Shown: positions 8,657 through 16,669 of the stretch, one piece after another
How positions within the stretch are numbered: position 1 is the stretch's first letter
How the letters are laid out: each line of letters starts with the position of its first letter
Source of the DNA: Minisyncoccota bacterium
GTDB lineage: Bacteria > Patescibacteriota > Minisyncoccia > Phycocordibacterales > Phycocordibacteraceae
NCBI GenBank assembly: GCA_022842585.1
Contig: JALHPI010000003.1
Span: 1 to 48,686, forward strand
DNA: 48,686 bases
Reading direction: 5' to 3'
Position numbers and translations under genes: made by a program
The notes under the pieces: model-generated
Seen by the model: only the letters and a program-made list of their open reading frames with translations
Database searches by the model: none
What the model was told of the DNA's origin: nothing

Positions 8657-10360
8657 ATGGTGCACGGCATATTGAAGTCCCTCTCGTCTTCCGTGCGTGG
8701 CGTATCTAAGCCAATAAGCAGCCTTCACCAGGCTGCATATCTTTTGGCGGGACTGACGCTCGTATCTCAAATCCTCGCGCTTTTCCGCGACCGCATATTC
8801 GCACACGCGTTTGGTGCAACAGAGACGCTCGACCTCTACTACGCCGCATTTCGTATCCCTGACTTGGTGTTCGCACTCGTCGCGTCCTTGGTGTCCGCAT
8901 ACGTGCTTATCCCGCGCATCGCTGGCACTACCAAAGAGGACACGAAGCGCCTGCTTTCAAACGCCGTTTCTTTTCTCCTTATTGGTGGGGGAATCATCGC
9001 GCTTTTCCTTGCCGTACTTATGCCAAACATTATGTTTGCGCTCTTTCCAGACTTTGCTTCTTCGCCCGACCGAGCAAGTTTCATACTTCTCTCTGAGCTC
9101 TTATTGCTTCAACCAATCCTCCTCGGACTCTCGGGCATTCTCACCAGTGTGACGCAGGTGCATCGGCGATTCGTACTGTTTGCGCTTTCTCCCGTCCTCT
9201 ATAACCTCGGCATCATTTTCGGTGCCGTTGCACTCTATCCGGTCTTTGGTCTTCCGGGCATTGGTATGGGCGTAGTAGGTGGCGCACTGCTGCACCTTCT
9301 TATTCATATTCCGGTCGTCCTGCATGCGGGGGTTTTTCCGAAGCTCATCATCCCCTCAAAAAAAATTGTCCTCTCCATCGTGCGTGACTCGGTACCGCGT
9401 TCACTTGCGCTTTCATTTGGTGCGCTCACCACACTTCTTTTGACTATCCTTGCTTCACAGACCGGTGAGGGCGCAGTGACGGTCTTCACGCTTGCGGGGA
9501 ACCTGCAAGCAGTGCCGCTTGCGCTTATTGGCGCCTCCTACGCAACCGCGGCGTTCCCCGTGCTCTCCGAAGAAGCGCGCGGAAAGCGCGATGAGGCTTT
9601 TAGGGACACCCTGACTGCCGCCGGACGCCACCTCATCTTTTGGTGTTCCGTCGTCGCTATACTGACCATAGTGCTTCGGGCACACTTGGTGCGCGTCATT
9701 TATGGCACGGGTGCATTTGACTGGGATGCCACCAGACTGACGGCAGCGCTTCTTGGCGTGCTGGTCATCGGACTTGCCGCACAAGGGTTTGTACTGCTTG
9801 CGTCGCGTGCGTTTTACGCTGCCCGTCGCTCATGGAACCCGCTTATCATTCAAATCGTCGGACTCTTGATGTCACTTCTGGGCGCGTATGGGTTCTTGGC
9901 TCTTGCTGAAGCGAATATCCATGTAAAATATTTCATTGAGGCACTGCTGCGCATTGAAGACATCAAGGGTTCTTCCGTGGTCTTTATTGCGCTTGGGGCT
10001 ACGCTTGGACAAATTGCCATGGGCGTCCTTGCGCTCATCACCCTTCGAGATGTGGCGCCCGGGGTTGCAAAGAACTTACTCCGCCCACTCTTTGAAGGAG
10101 TGGCGGCTGGCATCATGGGAGGGTTTGCAGCGTATGGCGTTCTCGCAGTGCTCGGAAATATTGCATCTTTGGCCACACTGTCGGCGGTCTTCACGCAAGG
10201 GCTCGTGGCTGGTATGGTGGGGCTAGCCGTATCCGCTTCGGTACTCATTCTCTTGGAGAATCGCGAGTTTAAGGACCTGTATGAATCGCTCCGAAAGATA
10301 ACGCTTTCGAAAGCACTTGCGCCGTCGGGTACTGCATTGAACGACCATCCTCACTCGTAG
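8657..10360 (+). CDS. murJ: lipid II flippase MurJ
   Basis: [40 protein letters not shown]/MviN family. Confidence 0.88.
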   Translation: MVHGILKSLSSSVRGVSKPISSLHQAAYLLAGLTLVSQILALFRDRIFAHAFGATETLDLYYAAFRIPDLVFALVASLVSAYVLIPRIAGTTKEDTKRLLSNAVSFLLIGGGIIALFLAVLMPNIMFALFPDFASSPDRASFILLSELLLLQPILLGLSGILTSVTQVHRRFVLFALSPVLYNLGIIFGAVALYPVFGLPGIGMGVVGGALLHLLIHIPVVLHAGVFPKLIIPSKKIVLSIVRDSVPRSLALSFGALTTLLLTILASQTGEGAVTVFTLAGNLQAVPLALIGASYATAAFPVLSEEARGKRDEAFRDTLTAAGRHLIFWCSVVAILTIVLRAHLVRVIYGTGAFDWDATRLTAALLGVLVIGLAAQGFVLLASRAFYAARRSWNPLIIQIVGLLMSLLGAYGFLALAEANIHVKYFIEALLRIEDIKGSSVVFIALGATLGQIAMGVLALITLRDVAPGVAKNLLRPLFEGVAAGIMGGFAAYGVLAVLGNIASLATLSAVFTQGLVAGMVGLAVSASVLILLENREFKDLYESLRKITLSKALAPSGTALNDHPHS

Positions 10361-10370
10361 AACAACTTTC

Positions 10371-12167
10371 ATGAATATTAGAAATTTCAGCATCATTGCG
10401 CACATTGATCACGGCAAGTCGACCCTTGCCGATCGCATGCTTGAGCGCACGGGTACCATAGAAGCGCGCAAAATGCGCGACCAGGTGCTCGACTCCATGG
10501 ATCTCGAGCGCGAACGCGGCATCACCATCAAGATGCAACCGGCACGTATGAATTTCAAAGCAAACGACGGGACTGCCTAAGTACTGAATCTCATTGTCAC
10601 GCCGGGCCACATCGATTTCGCGTACGAAGTGTCGCGCGCGCTTACCGCAGTAGAGGGAGTGGTCTTGCTTGTGGACTCTACTCAGGGCGTACAGGCGCAG
10701 ACTCTTACCACACTCTCGATGGCGAGGGCCGCAGGCTGCGTCATCATTCCGGCTATATCAAAAATAGATGCGCCGGCGGCGCGTCCCGACGAAGTGAAAG
10801 ACGAGCTCGCACACCTACTCCAAGTTTCTGCCGATAGTGTGCTTGCGGTCTCAGGCCGTACCGGAGACGGTGTGGAGGAACTGCTCCAGGCAATCGTCGA
10901 GCGTGTGCCAGCCCCACGCGCGTCAGAGAGTAACGAGCCGCGCGCAAGCATCTTTGACTTTTCATACTCCACGCATCGTGGCATCGTCGTGTACGTACGC
11001 GTGTTCGACGGGGCCGTGAAGAAAGGCCAGCCTCTTAAATTCCATGCGGCTGGCGCGCATTTCACGTCGCTTGAAACGGGCATCTTCACACCAGGAGAAA
11101 CACCCGCTGAGACCCTTTCTGCAGGAGAAATCGGCTACATAGTCACCGGTATCAAGGAACCGGGCGTGGTGGCGGTCGGAGACACTATAGGCGCCGAAAA
11201 GGGCGTATTACCGCCTTTAGGCGGGTTTGCGCGCCCTCGCCCGGTCGTCTGGGCATCCGTATACCCTGAAAGTCAGGATAGCCTGAATGACCTCAAGCAG
11301 GCGCTTGAACGTCTCCGTCTATCCGACTCCTCACTTTCGTTTGAGGAGGAATCTTCGGGCGTTCTCGGGCGCGGATTCCGTTGTGGATTCCTCGGTATGC
11401 TCCATCTGGAAATCGTCACCGAGCGTCTGCGTCGTGAGTTTTCTCTCTCACTGGTCGTTACGATTCCGACCATCGAGTACGTCGTCACGGATTCAAAAGG
11501 GAAGCGGGAAACTATCTACACGCCGTCGAAGTTTCCCACGTTCGGCGAGACCGAGTCGGTGGAAGAGCCGTGGGCGAACGTCATACTGATTGCGCCGCCC
11601 GACGCGCTTTCGGGACTCATACAGTTGTTGCACGATCATGAGGCTATTGTAGGAAATACGCATGCGTACGCCGACGGGCGCATCGAGCTTACTGCCGAGA
11701 TGCCGCTTCGCGAACTCATGCGCGGATTCTTCGACCGCGTGAAAAACGTTTCTTCCGGATACGCTTCGCTTTCTTACGAGCTTCTGCCGGTGCGTCCCGC
11801 AGACGTGGTGAAGCTCGACATACTGATTGCGGAAGAAGAGGTGCCCGCATTTGCCCGCATCGTCTCTCGTCGTCGCGTACAGGAGGAAGGCGAGCGCATG
11901 GTGGAGAAGCTCTACCAGATACTCCCAAAACAACTTCAAGTCACGAAAATCCAGGCGTTCGCGCTCGGGCGCATCATCTCCTCGCGCACTATTTCCGCGG
12001 TCCGCAAGGACGTCACCGGCTACCTCTACGGAGGCGATATCACGCGAAAAATGAAACTGCGCGAGAAGCAGAAGAAAGGCAAGAAGCACCGTGCGCAATT
12101 CGATAAGAATCGCGTGGATATACCCGAAGATGTCTTCATGAAGATGGTACAGGAGTCGGACCGATAA
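10371..12167 (+). pseudogene. lepA: elongation factor 4 (LepA) with in-frame TAA at 10578-10580
   Basis: [20 protein letters not shown]...[28 protein letters not shown]; ORFs 10371-10580 and 10629-12167 are in one frame. Confidence 0.8.
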
Positions 12168-12178
12168 AGTTCGCTCAC

Positions 12179-12334
12179 CGTATTCGAAAATGAACGTAAC
12201 AACGCCTTTCAGGGCGCGCGGAGCTGCATAGTCGTCTCGTTCCAAAAATAGCTAAAGCGCTTAGCTAGTCGCTATTTTTGTCCTCGACTCCATGCGCTCC
12301 GGCTGCTTGCAGGAAGCGTTCATTTTTGAATACG
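12179..12334. repeat. structured element family A, copy A1
   Basis: Outer IR CGTATTCGAAAATGAACG/CGTTCATTTTTGAATACG; boxes GCCTTTCAGGGCGC, TAAAGCGCTTAGCTAGTC, GGCTGCTTGCAGGAAGC shared with 41274-41431. Confidence 0.8.
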
Positions 12335-12388
12335 CCTCGCTCGGAGGTGTCGGAAAAGATGCGTGTTGAGGTTGGTATACTGCGTAGC

Positions 12389-12742
12389 ATGATGCGCAGG
12401 AAAAAAACTACGATGCGCGAGTACTTGATAGCAGGCGGACTCATACTCCTTCTTTTGTGGCTCCTGTTCCTTTTCTGGGGGATTTTCCGCAAGGAAGAAG
12501 TGGCGCGGCGCGCGGCCGAAGACAGTAAGCGCCAACTTGCAGCTCTCACCGCGCGCGAGGAGACACTCCGAAAGAACATTGCGGACTTGAATACGGAACG
12601 CGGTCAGGAAGCCTCTATCCGCGAGACGTACGGAGTTGCACGAGAGGGCGAGGAGGTTATTATCGTGGTACCGGCGGAAGGGGGCGAAGTCGTCCCGAAG
12701 GGGAATTGGTGGGATGGTCTCTTTAGCTGGTTGAAGTTTTAG
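12389..12742 (+). CDS. septum formation initiator (FtsB/DivIC)-like protein
   Basis: Single N-terminal TM, coiled coil, RETYGVAREGEEVIIV. Confidence 0.7.
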   Translation: MMRRKKTTMREYLIAGGLILLLLWLLFLFWGIFRKEEVARRAAEDSKRQLAALTAREETLRKNIADLNTERGQEASIRETYGVAREGEEVIIVVPAEGGEVVPKGNWWDGLFSWLKF

Positions 12743-12745
12743 AAT

Positions 12746-12817
12746 TGCGAAATTGGTTTAGTGGCAGAACACGACCTTCCCAAGGTTGGGGCACGGGTTC
12801 GATTCCCGTATTTCGCA
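12746..12817 (+). tRNA. tRNA-Gly(CCC)
   Basis: GCGAAAT/ATTTCGC acceptor, CGACC-TTCCCAA-GGTTG anticodon arm, GGGTTCGATTCCC. Confidence 0.92.
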
Positions 12818-12824
12818 CATAGTT

Positions 12825-12904
12825 GTGGTAGAACGATGAAGTGACGCCCCGCGTCACTTCATTCCCTCGGTTCAGGTACGAGTTCGATTCTCGTATTCCG
12901 CACA
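12825..12904 (+). pseudogene. degenerate tRNA-Gly-like remnant with 25-nt hairpin insertion
   Basis: TGGTAGAACGA + TGAAGTGACGC-CCC-GCGTCACTTCA + TTCCCTCGGTTCAGGTACGAGTTCGATTCTCGTATTCCGCACA; no 5' acceptor strand. Confidence 0.5.
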
Positions 12905-13154
12905 TGAAGCACGCGTATGCGTGCGTAATGGCTGGAATAAGAGAATCGAAGCTGAGCACGGGTACCATTTTCAGCAGAAAATGGTCGTGCGAAGGGTGGT
13001 CAGGCGGAGTATCGAGTGACGACGAGATGCGAGCGCTTGACCGATGCGCGCTGAGATTTTGTTAGCATTCCGATGCTCTAGAAAATCCAAGTGTGGTCAT
13101 TCCTGTGAGCCACTGCCTGCGGTCTTCGCAGGACACTCCCCGTATTTCGCACCA
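12905..13154 (+). repeat. tRNA-3'-associated structured element family B, copy B1
   Basis: Core GAATCGAAGC..GAGCACGGG..ACCATT..AGCA..AATGGTCGTGCGA..GGCGGAGTATCGAGTGACGACGAGATGCGAGCGC shared with 28724-28923; ends with CCCGTATTTCGCACCA, a copy of the tRNA-Gly 3' end. Confidence 0.75.
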
Positions 13155-13219
13155 ATAGAGGGGCTGATACCTGTGGATAAGTACAGATGATATACTGACG
13201 GGACCTAAACGAAATAACC

Positions 13220-13477
13220 ATGGATAAAACAGTCACCATCTACTCGACCCCTACGTGTCACTTCTGCCAGATGAGCAAAGAGTTCTTTACGGCGAACAAT
13301 GTCGCATACACGGAATTCAACGTCGCGGCGGATCCTGCGAAGCGTCAGGAAATGATTGATAAGAGCGGACAGATGGGAGTACCCGTCATCTACGTCGGAG
13401 ACGAGATGATCATCGGATTCGATAAGGGACGTCTTTCGGAGCTCTTGGGAATTGGACAGGGAACAACAGAGGTTTAG
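13220..13477 (+). CDS. glutaredoxin-like protein
   Basis: YSTPTCHFCQMSKEFF, GVPVIYVGDEMIIGFDKGRL. Confidence 0.88.
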   Translation: MDKTVTIYSTPTCHFCQMSKEFFTANNVAYTEFNVAADPAKRQEMIDKSGQMGVPVIYVGDEMIIGFDKGRLSELLGIGQGTTEV

Positions 13478-13489
13478 TCGTAGAAACCA

Positions 13490-13518
13490 AAACCGGCCGC
13501 GTAGAGCGGCCGGTTTTG
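13490..13518 (+). terminator. intrinsic terminator
   Basis: AAACCGGCCGC-gtaga-GCGGCCGGTTTT. Confidence 0.8.
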
Positions 13519-13548
13519 TGCTATCCTCCGCCTGGTACGTGCAATTTT

Positions 13549-13631
13549 CCGCTATATGGGTTATTTGCACCCATATAGCGGCTCGTTCGGAGAATATAAG
13601 AATAAAGGGTATTCTTATATTTCCTCACTTC
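13549..13631 (+). repeat. tRNA-5'-associated element family H, copy H1 (tRNA-Arg leader)
   Basis: Starts with CCGCTATA (tRNA-Arg 5' end), complement TATAGCGG, then CGTTCGGAGAATAT-hairpin-TTCCTCACTT. Confidence 0.7.
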
Positions 13632-13706
13632 GCCGCTATAGCTCAATGGATAGAGCATCTCACTCCTAACGAGACGATGTAGGTTCGATTCCTGCTGGCG
13701 GCACCA
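13632..13706 (+). tRNA. tRNA-Arg(CCT), CCA encoded
   Basis: GCCGCTA/TGGCGGC, anticodon loop CTCCTAA, T-arm AGGTTCGATTCCT. Confidence 0.92.
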
Positions 13707-13721
13707 AGGTATACTGAAGGT

Positions 13722-14012
13722 ATGGAAATTGATACTACCGATAACGGCAGCATGAGCGATCAGATAGAGGAGATGCTCATCCTTACCCGCGAAAACAACA
13801 AACTCCTAAAACGGATACGTCGGGACGCCATCATCGGTGGAATACTGAAAATCGCCCTTTGGGTCGTCGTTATCCTCGCATCGTTCTACTTCTCGGCAAA
13901 ATTCCTAGAACCGTATCTGGGTATGCTTCAGACTGCCGGGCAGCAAGGAGGACAGAGTATAGGGGACGTACAAGGGCTTATAGAGCAATATAAAGGCCTT
14001 TTAGGGCAGTAG
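13722..14012 (+). CDS. hypothetical single-TM protein
   Basis: ORF with one hydrophobic segment IGGILKIALWVVVILASFYF. Confidence 0.6.
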   Translation: MEIDTTDNGSMSDQIEEMLILTRENNKLLKRIRRDAIIGGILKIALWVVVILASFYFSAKFLEPYLGMLQTAGQQGGQSIGDVQGLIEQYKGLLGQ

Positions 14013-14060
14013 TGAAAGCGGAGGCGCGATATGCTAGGATAAGCCCAAGTCGGGGGATTA

Positions 14061-14154
14061 GCTTGGATAAACCGTCGCTACGCTTCGGTTTTTCCTACGC
14101 TCGCTCGACGAATATCAGAATATGCCTTCGGCGCATTCTGATATTGTCTCGCTC
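14061..14154 (+). repeat. second insertion in tRNA-Phe leader (H3)
   Basis: Starts GCTTGGATA (tRNA-Phe 5' end); hairpins AACCG..CGGTT and AATATCAGAAT..ATTCTGATATT flanked by CGCTCGCTC/TCGCTC. Confidence 0.55.
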
Positions 14155-14223
14155 GCTTGGATAAGTAGGCTTGTCCAAGCGGCGTTCGGAAAATATGATT
14201 AGGAATCATCTTGTTCCTCACTT
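14155..14223 (+). repeat. tRNA-5'-associated element family H, copy H2 (tRNA-Phe leader)
   Basis: GCTTGGATA..TGTCCAAGC hairpin, then GCGTTCGGAAAATAT-hairpin-TTCCTCACTT as in H1. Confidence 0.7.
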
Positions 14224-14296
14224 GCTTGGATAGCTCAGTTGGTAGAGCACTTCCCTGAAGAGGAAGGGGTCCCCGGTTCGAGCCCGGGTCCAAGCA
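14224..14296 (+). tRNA. tRNA-Phe(GAA)
   Basis: GCTTGGA/TCCAAGC, CTTCC-CTGAAGA-GGAAG, CCGGTTCGAGCCCGG. Confidence 0.95.
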
Positions 14297-14300
14297 CACG

Positions 14301-15395
14301 ATGCCTCTCTCCGGCATATTTCAAAATCTCCTCACGTGGGCCGCTAAAAACGAGCGTCCGCTCGGTGCGGCGCTGTTCGCGTTTGGGTTCTGTATTGACT
14401 TCTTCACGTTCGGAGTACTTCCGATAGGGCTCGTAAACTACTTCTTTATCGGCTACCTCACACTCGCGGCTGTGTCATGCCTCGGTTCCCATATCTTCAT
14501 TCACCACCATGACAGTACGTCCTGGTGGAAGAAGACGCTCTCGGTCGTATTTCCGCTTGGTGCGCAGTATGCGTTTGGCGGGCTCTTGTCGGGCTTTCTT
14601 GTCTTTTATACTGCGCATTCGGTCGTTGCTGTTTCCTGGCCGTTTCTTATCGTGCTTGCGCTCGTGTTCATCGGGAACGAATACTTCCGCATGTACAAGC
14701 AGTTCCTCGTCTTCCAGACCACGCTCTTTTTCTTTTCGCTCTACGCATACACTATTTTCGGAGTGCCGCTCATCCTCGGCTCGCTTGGCCCGCTCGTATT
14801 TGTATGGAGCACACTTGCTGCGATCGTCCTCTTCACGCTCTTCCTGCTTGCGCTTCGGTATTTGAATACTGCCCGCTACAAGGAAAACCGTACCCGTATC
14901 CTCCAAGCCTGTGCTGCCGTACTTATCGCGGTTTCCGGCTCTTATGCGTTCGGGGTTATACCTCCCATACCGCTCGTGATGAAGGATTCAGGCATGTACC
15001 AAAGTCTTGCCAAAATTCAGGGCGGATATCGGGTAGAGGGCGAGGTACCGCGTGAGTGGTGGGATTTACGTACGCCGGTCGTGCATCACGTCCCGAATAC
15101 GTATGTATACGCGTATAGCGCGATAGCGGCGCCGGTGAAGTTCGGAAGCACGGTGGTGCACCGCTGGGAGCGATATGATGCGGAAGAGAACGATTGGATT
15201 ACGGTAAGCAAAGTCGCGTTCCCCATAACAGGCGGCCGTGCCGAAGGGTATCGCGGATATTCGGAACGAAATACGCTACCTGAAGGGAAGTGGCGTGTCT
15301 CGGTAGAGACGGCGAACGGCCAAGTGATTGGCCGCATACGCTTTGATATAGAGACTGTGAGTGTAAAGCCCCCGCTAATTGAAAAAACCTTATAG
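14301..15395 (+). CDS. membrane protein with C-terminal DUF2914-like domain
   Basis: Multiple TMs then VHRWERYDAEENDWITVSKVAFPITGGRAEGYRGYS. Confidence 0.65.
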   Translation: MPLSGIFQNLLTWAAKNERPLGAALFAFGFCIDFFTFGVLPIGLVNYFFIGYLTLAAVSCLGSHIFIHHHDSTSWWKKTLSVVFPLGAQYAFGGLLSGFLVFYTAHSVVAVSWPFLIVLALVFIGNEYFRMYKQFLVFQTTLFFFSLYAYTIFGVPLILGSLGPLVFVWSTLAAIVLFTLFLLALRYLNTARYKENRTRILQACAAVLIAVSGSYAFGVIPPIPLVMKDSGMYQSLAKIQGGYRVEGEVPREWWDLRTPVVHHVPNTYVYAYSAIAAPVKFGSTVVHRWERYDAEENDWITVSKVAFPITGGRAEGYRGYSERNTLPEGKWRVSVETANGQVIGRIRFDIETVSVKPPLIEKTL

Positions 15396-15401
15396 CAAGC
15401 T

Positions 15402-15893
15402 CTACGAAGAACGGACCTTAAGTTTGGTCTGGCGAGTCTTATCTAGTTTCGGAAGGATGATAGTGAGGAGGCCGTCCTTCGAAGACGCTTGTGCGCCATC
15501 CACATCCACTTCCTGGGGAAGCATGATGGTGCGGGTAAAGGTGCCCCAGAACAATTCCTGGTTGAAATAGTCGGTGCCGGAAATTTCAGTACGCTCCTCA
15601 CGCGAACCTTCAATAACCACCATATCGCGGCTTATGGAGACGTTCATCTCGTCCGGACGAACTCCTGCGACGAAGGTACGGATGACGAGCTCGGTCGGGG
15701 TTTGGTAGAGGTCTACCGGGAGGTGTCCCTCAGTACGTTCTTCAGAGGCGAGCGGGTGGATGCTTACTCCGCCGCTAGATACAGGAGTACGTCGCATATT
15801 GGACTCCATAGGCATGACATCATCATCAAAATCGTATTCTTCTTCGCGGTGGGAGGAACCGGAGAGACGCTCGAACAGGGAAGGTTTTTTCAT
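15402..15893 (-). CDS. small heat shock protein (Hsp20 family)
   Basis: LPVDLYQTPTELVIRTFVAGVRPDEMNVSISRDMVVIEGSR. Confidence 0.9.
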   Translation of the reverse strand: MKKPSLFERLSGSSHREEEYDFDDDVMPMESNMRRTPVSSGGVSIHPLASEERTEGHLPVDLYQTPTELVIRTFVAGVRPDEMNVSISRDMVVIEGSREERTEISGTDYFNQELFWGTFTRTIMLPQEVDVDGAQASSKDGLLTIILPKLDKTRQTKLKVRSS

Positions 15894-15897
15894 ACGA

Positions 15898-16650
15898 TTA
15901 GCAGGTGTTCTTTGGTAAATTTCGGTAGAGGAAGTATTTCAATATCTCGAATGCGGCGAAAATCGCCACCGCGCCGGTCCACACTGTGAAAAGCGCGAGA
16001 ATGACATACGAGCCATCTCCTTCGATTATAAAAAAATTAAACAATGCATGCAATGCAATCGCAAGGATAAGTCCGATGGATGCGGCAATGGTACGTACGA
16101 CTGGCGCGGCTTTGTATGAGAATGCAAGCGCAAACCCGAGCACTGAAGAAGCGACAATATGAAGTAAGGTTGAGCCGATGAAGCGGAGGTTCCCAAGGCC
16201 GATAGCTTCCATGAGATATCCTTGGGAGAACGGCTGTATGAGGAAGAGCATGTTCTCAAGAGCGGCAAACCCGAGCGCGACCGTAAGCATGGTTGCGACG
16301 ATATCAAGAGAATTACGAACCGCGTTACGCATCCAGAGTACGAGAACCGCAGCAAGCGCGTACTTGGCCGTCTCCTCTATGGCTGACCAAGCAATGAGGA
16401 CTTTTGTGCCAAGCAGGCTCGTCTCGCCATGGGTACAGGCAAGATACGCCTGTATGGCCCATTCATTGCACGAGAGAGCCTGGAGAGGCATCACCAGCGG
16501 CACCGCAATCATGCCTGCCACAAACGCAAGTATGACCGCCCAGCGCGGTTGCGGGCAGCGGTCCTCTTCGCGAAGCATGAAAACGAGCCAGGCAAGCGCA
16601 GGCAAGACTCCGCCTAAAAATGCGTATCCAAGAGTCTCAAGGCTCGGCAT
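15898..16650 (-). CDS. PrsW-like intramembrane metalloprotease
   Basis: EETAKY motif in polytopic protein, FAALENMLFL, HALFNF. Confidence 0.75.
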   Translation of the reverse strand: MPSLETLGYAFLGGVLPALAWLVFMLREEDRCPQPRWAVILAFVAGMIAVPLVMPLQALSCNEWAIQAYLACTHGETSLLGTKVLIAWSAIEETAKYALAAVLVLWMRNAVRNSLDIVATMLTVALGFAALENMLFLIQPFSQGYLMEAIGLGNLRFIGSTLLHIVASSVLGFALAFSYKAAPVVRTIAASIGLILAIALHALFNFFIIEGDGSYVILALFTVWTGAVAIFAAFEILKYFLYRNLPKNTC

Positions 16651-16669
16651 CCTTCTATTCTAACAGGCC

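Noticed and set aside
12723-12968. Minus-strand ORF containing GIRESNSYLNRG
   Set aside because: Classic artefact of translating tRNA T-arms on the opposite strand
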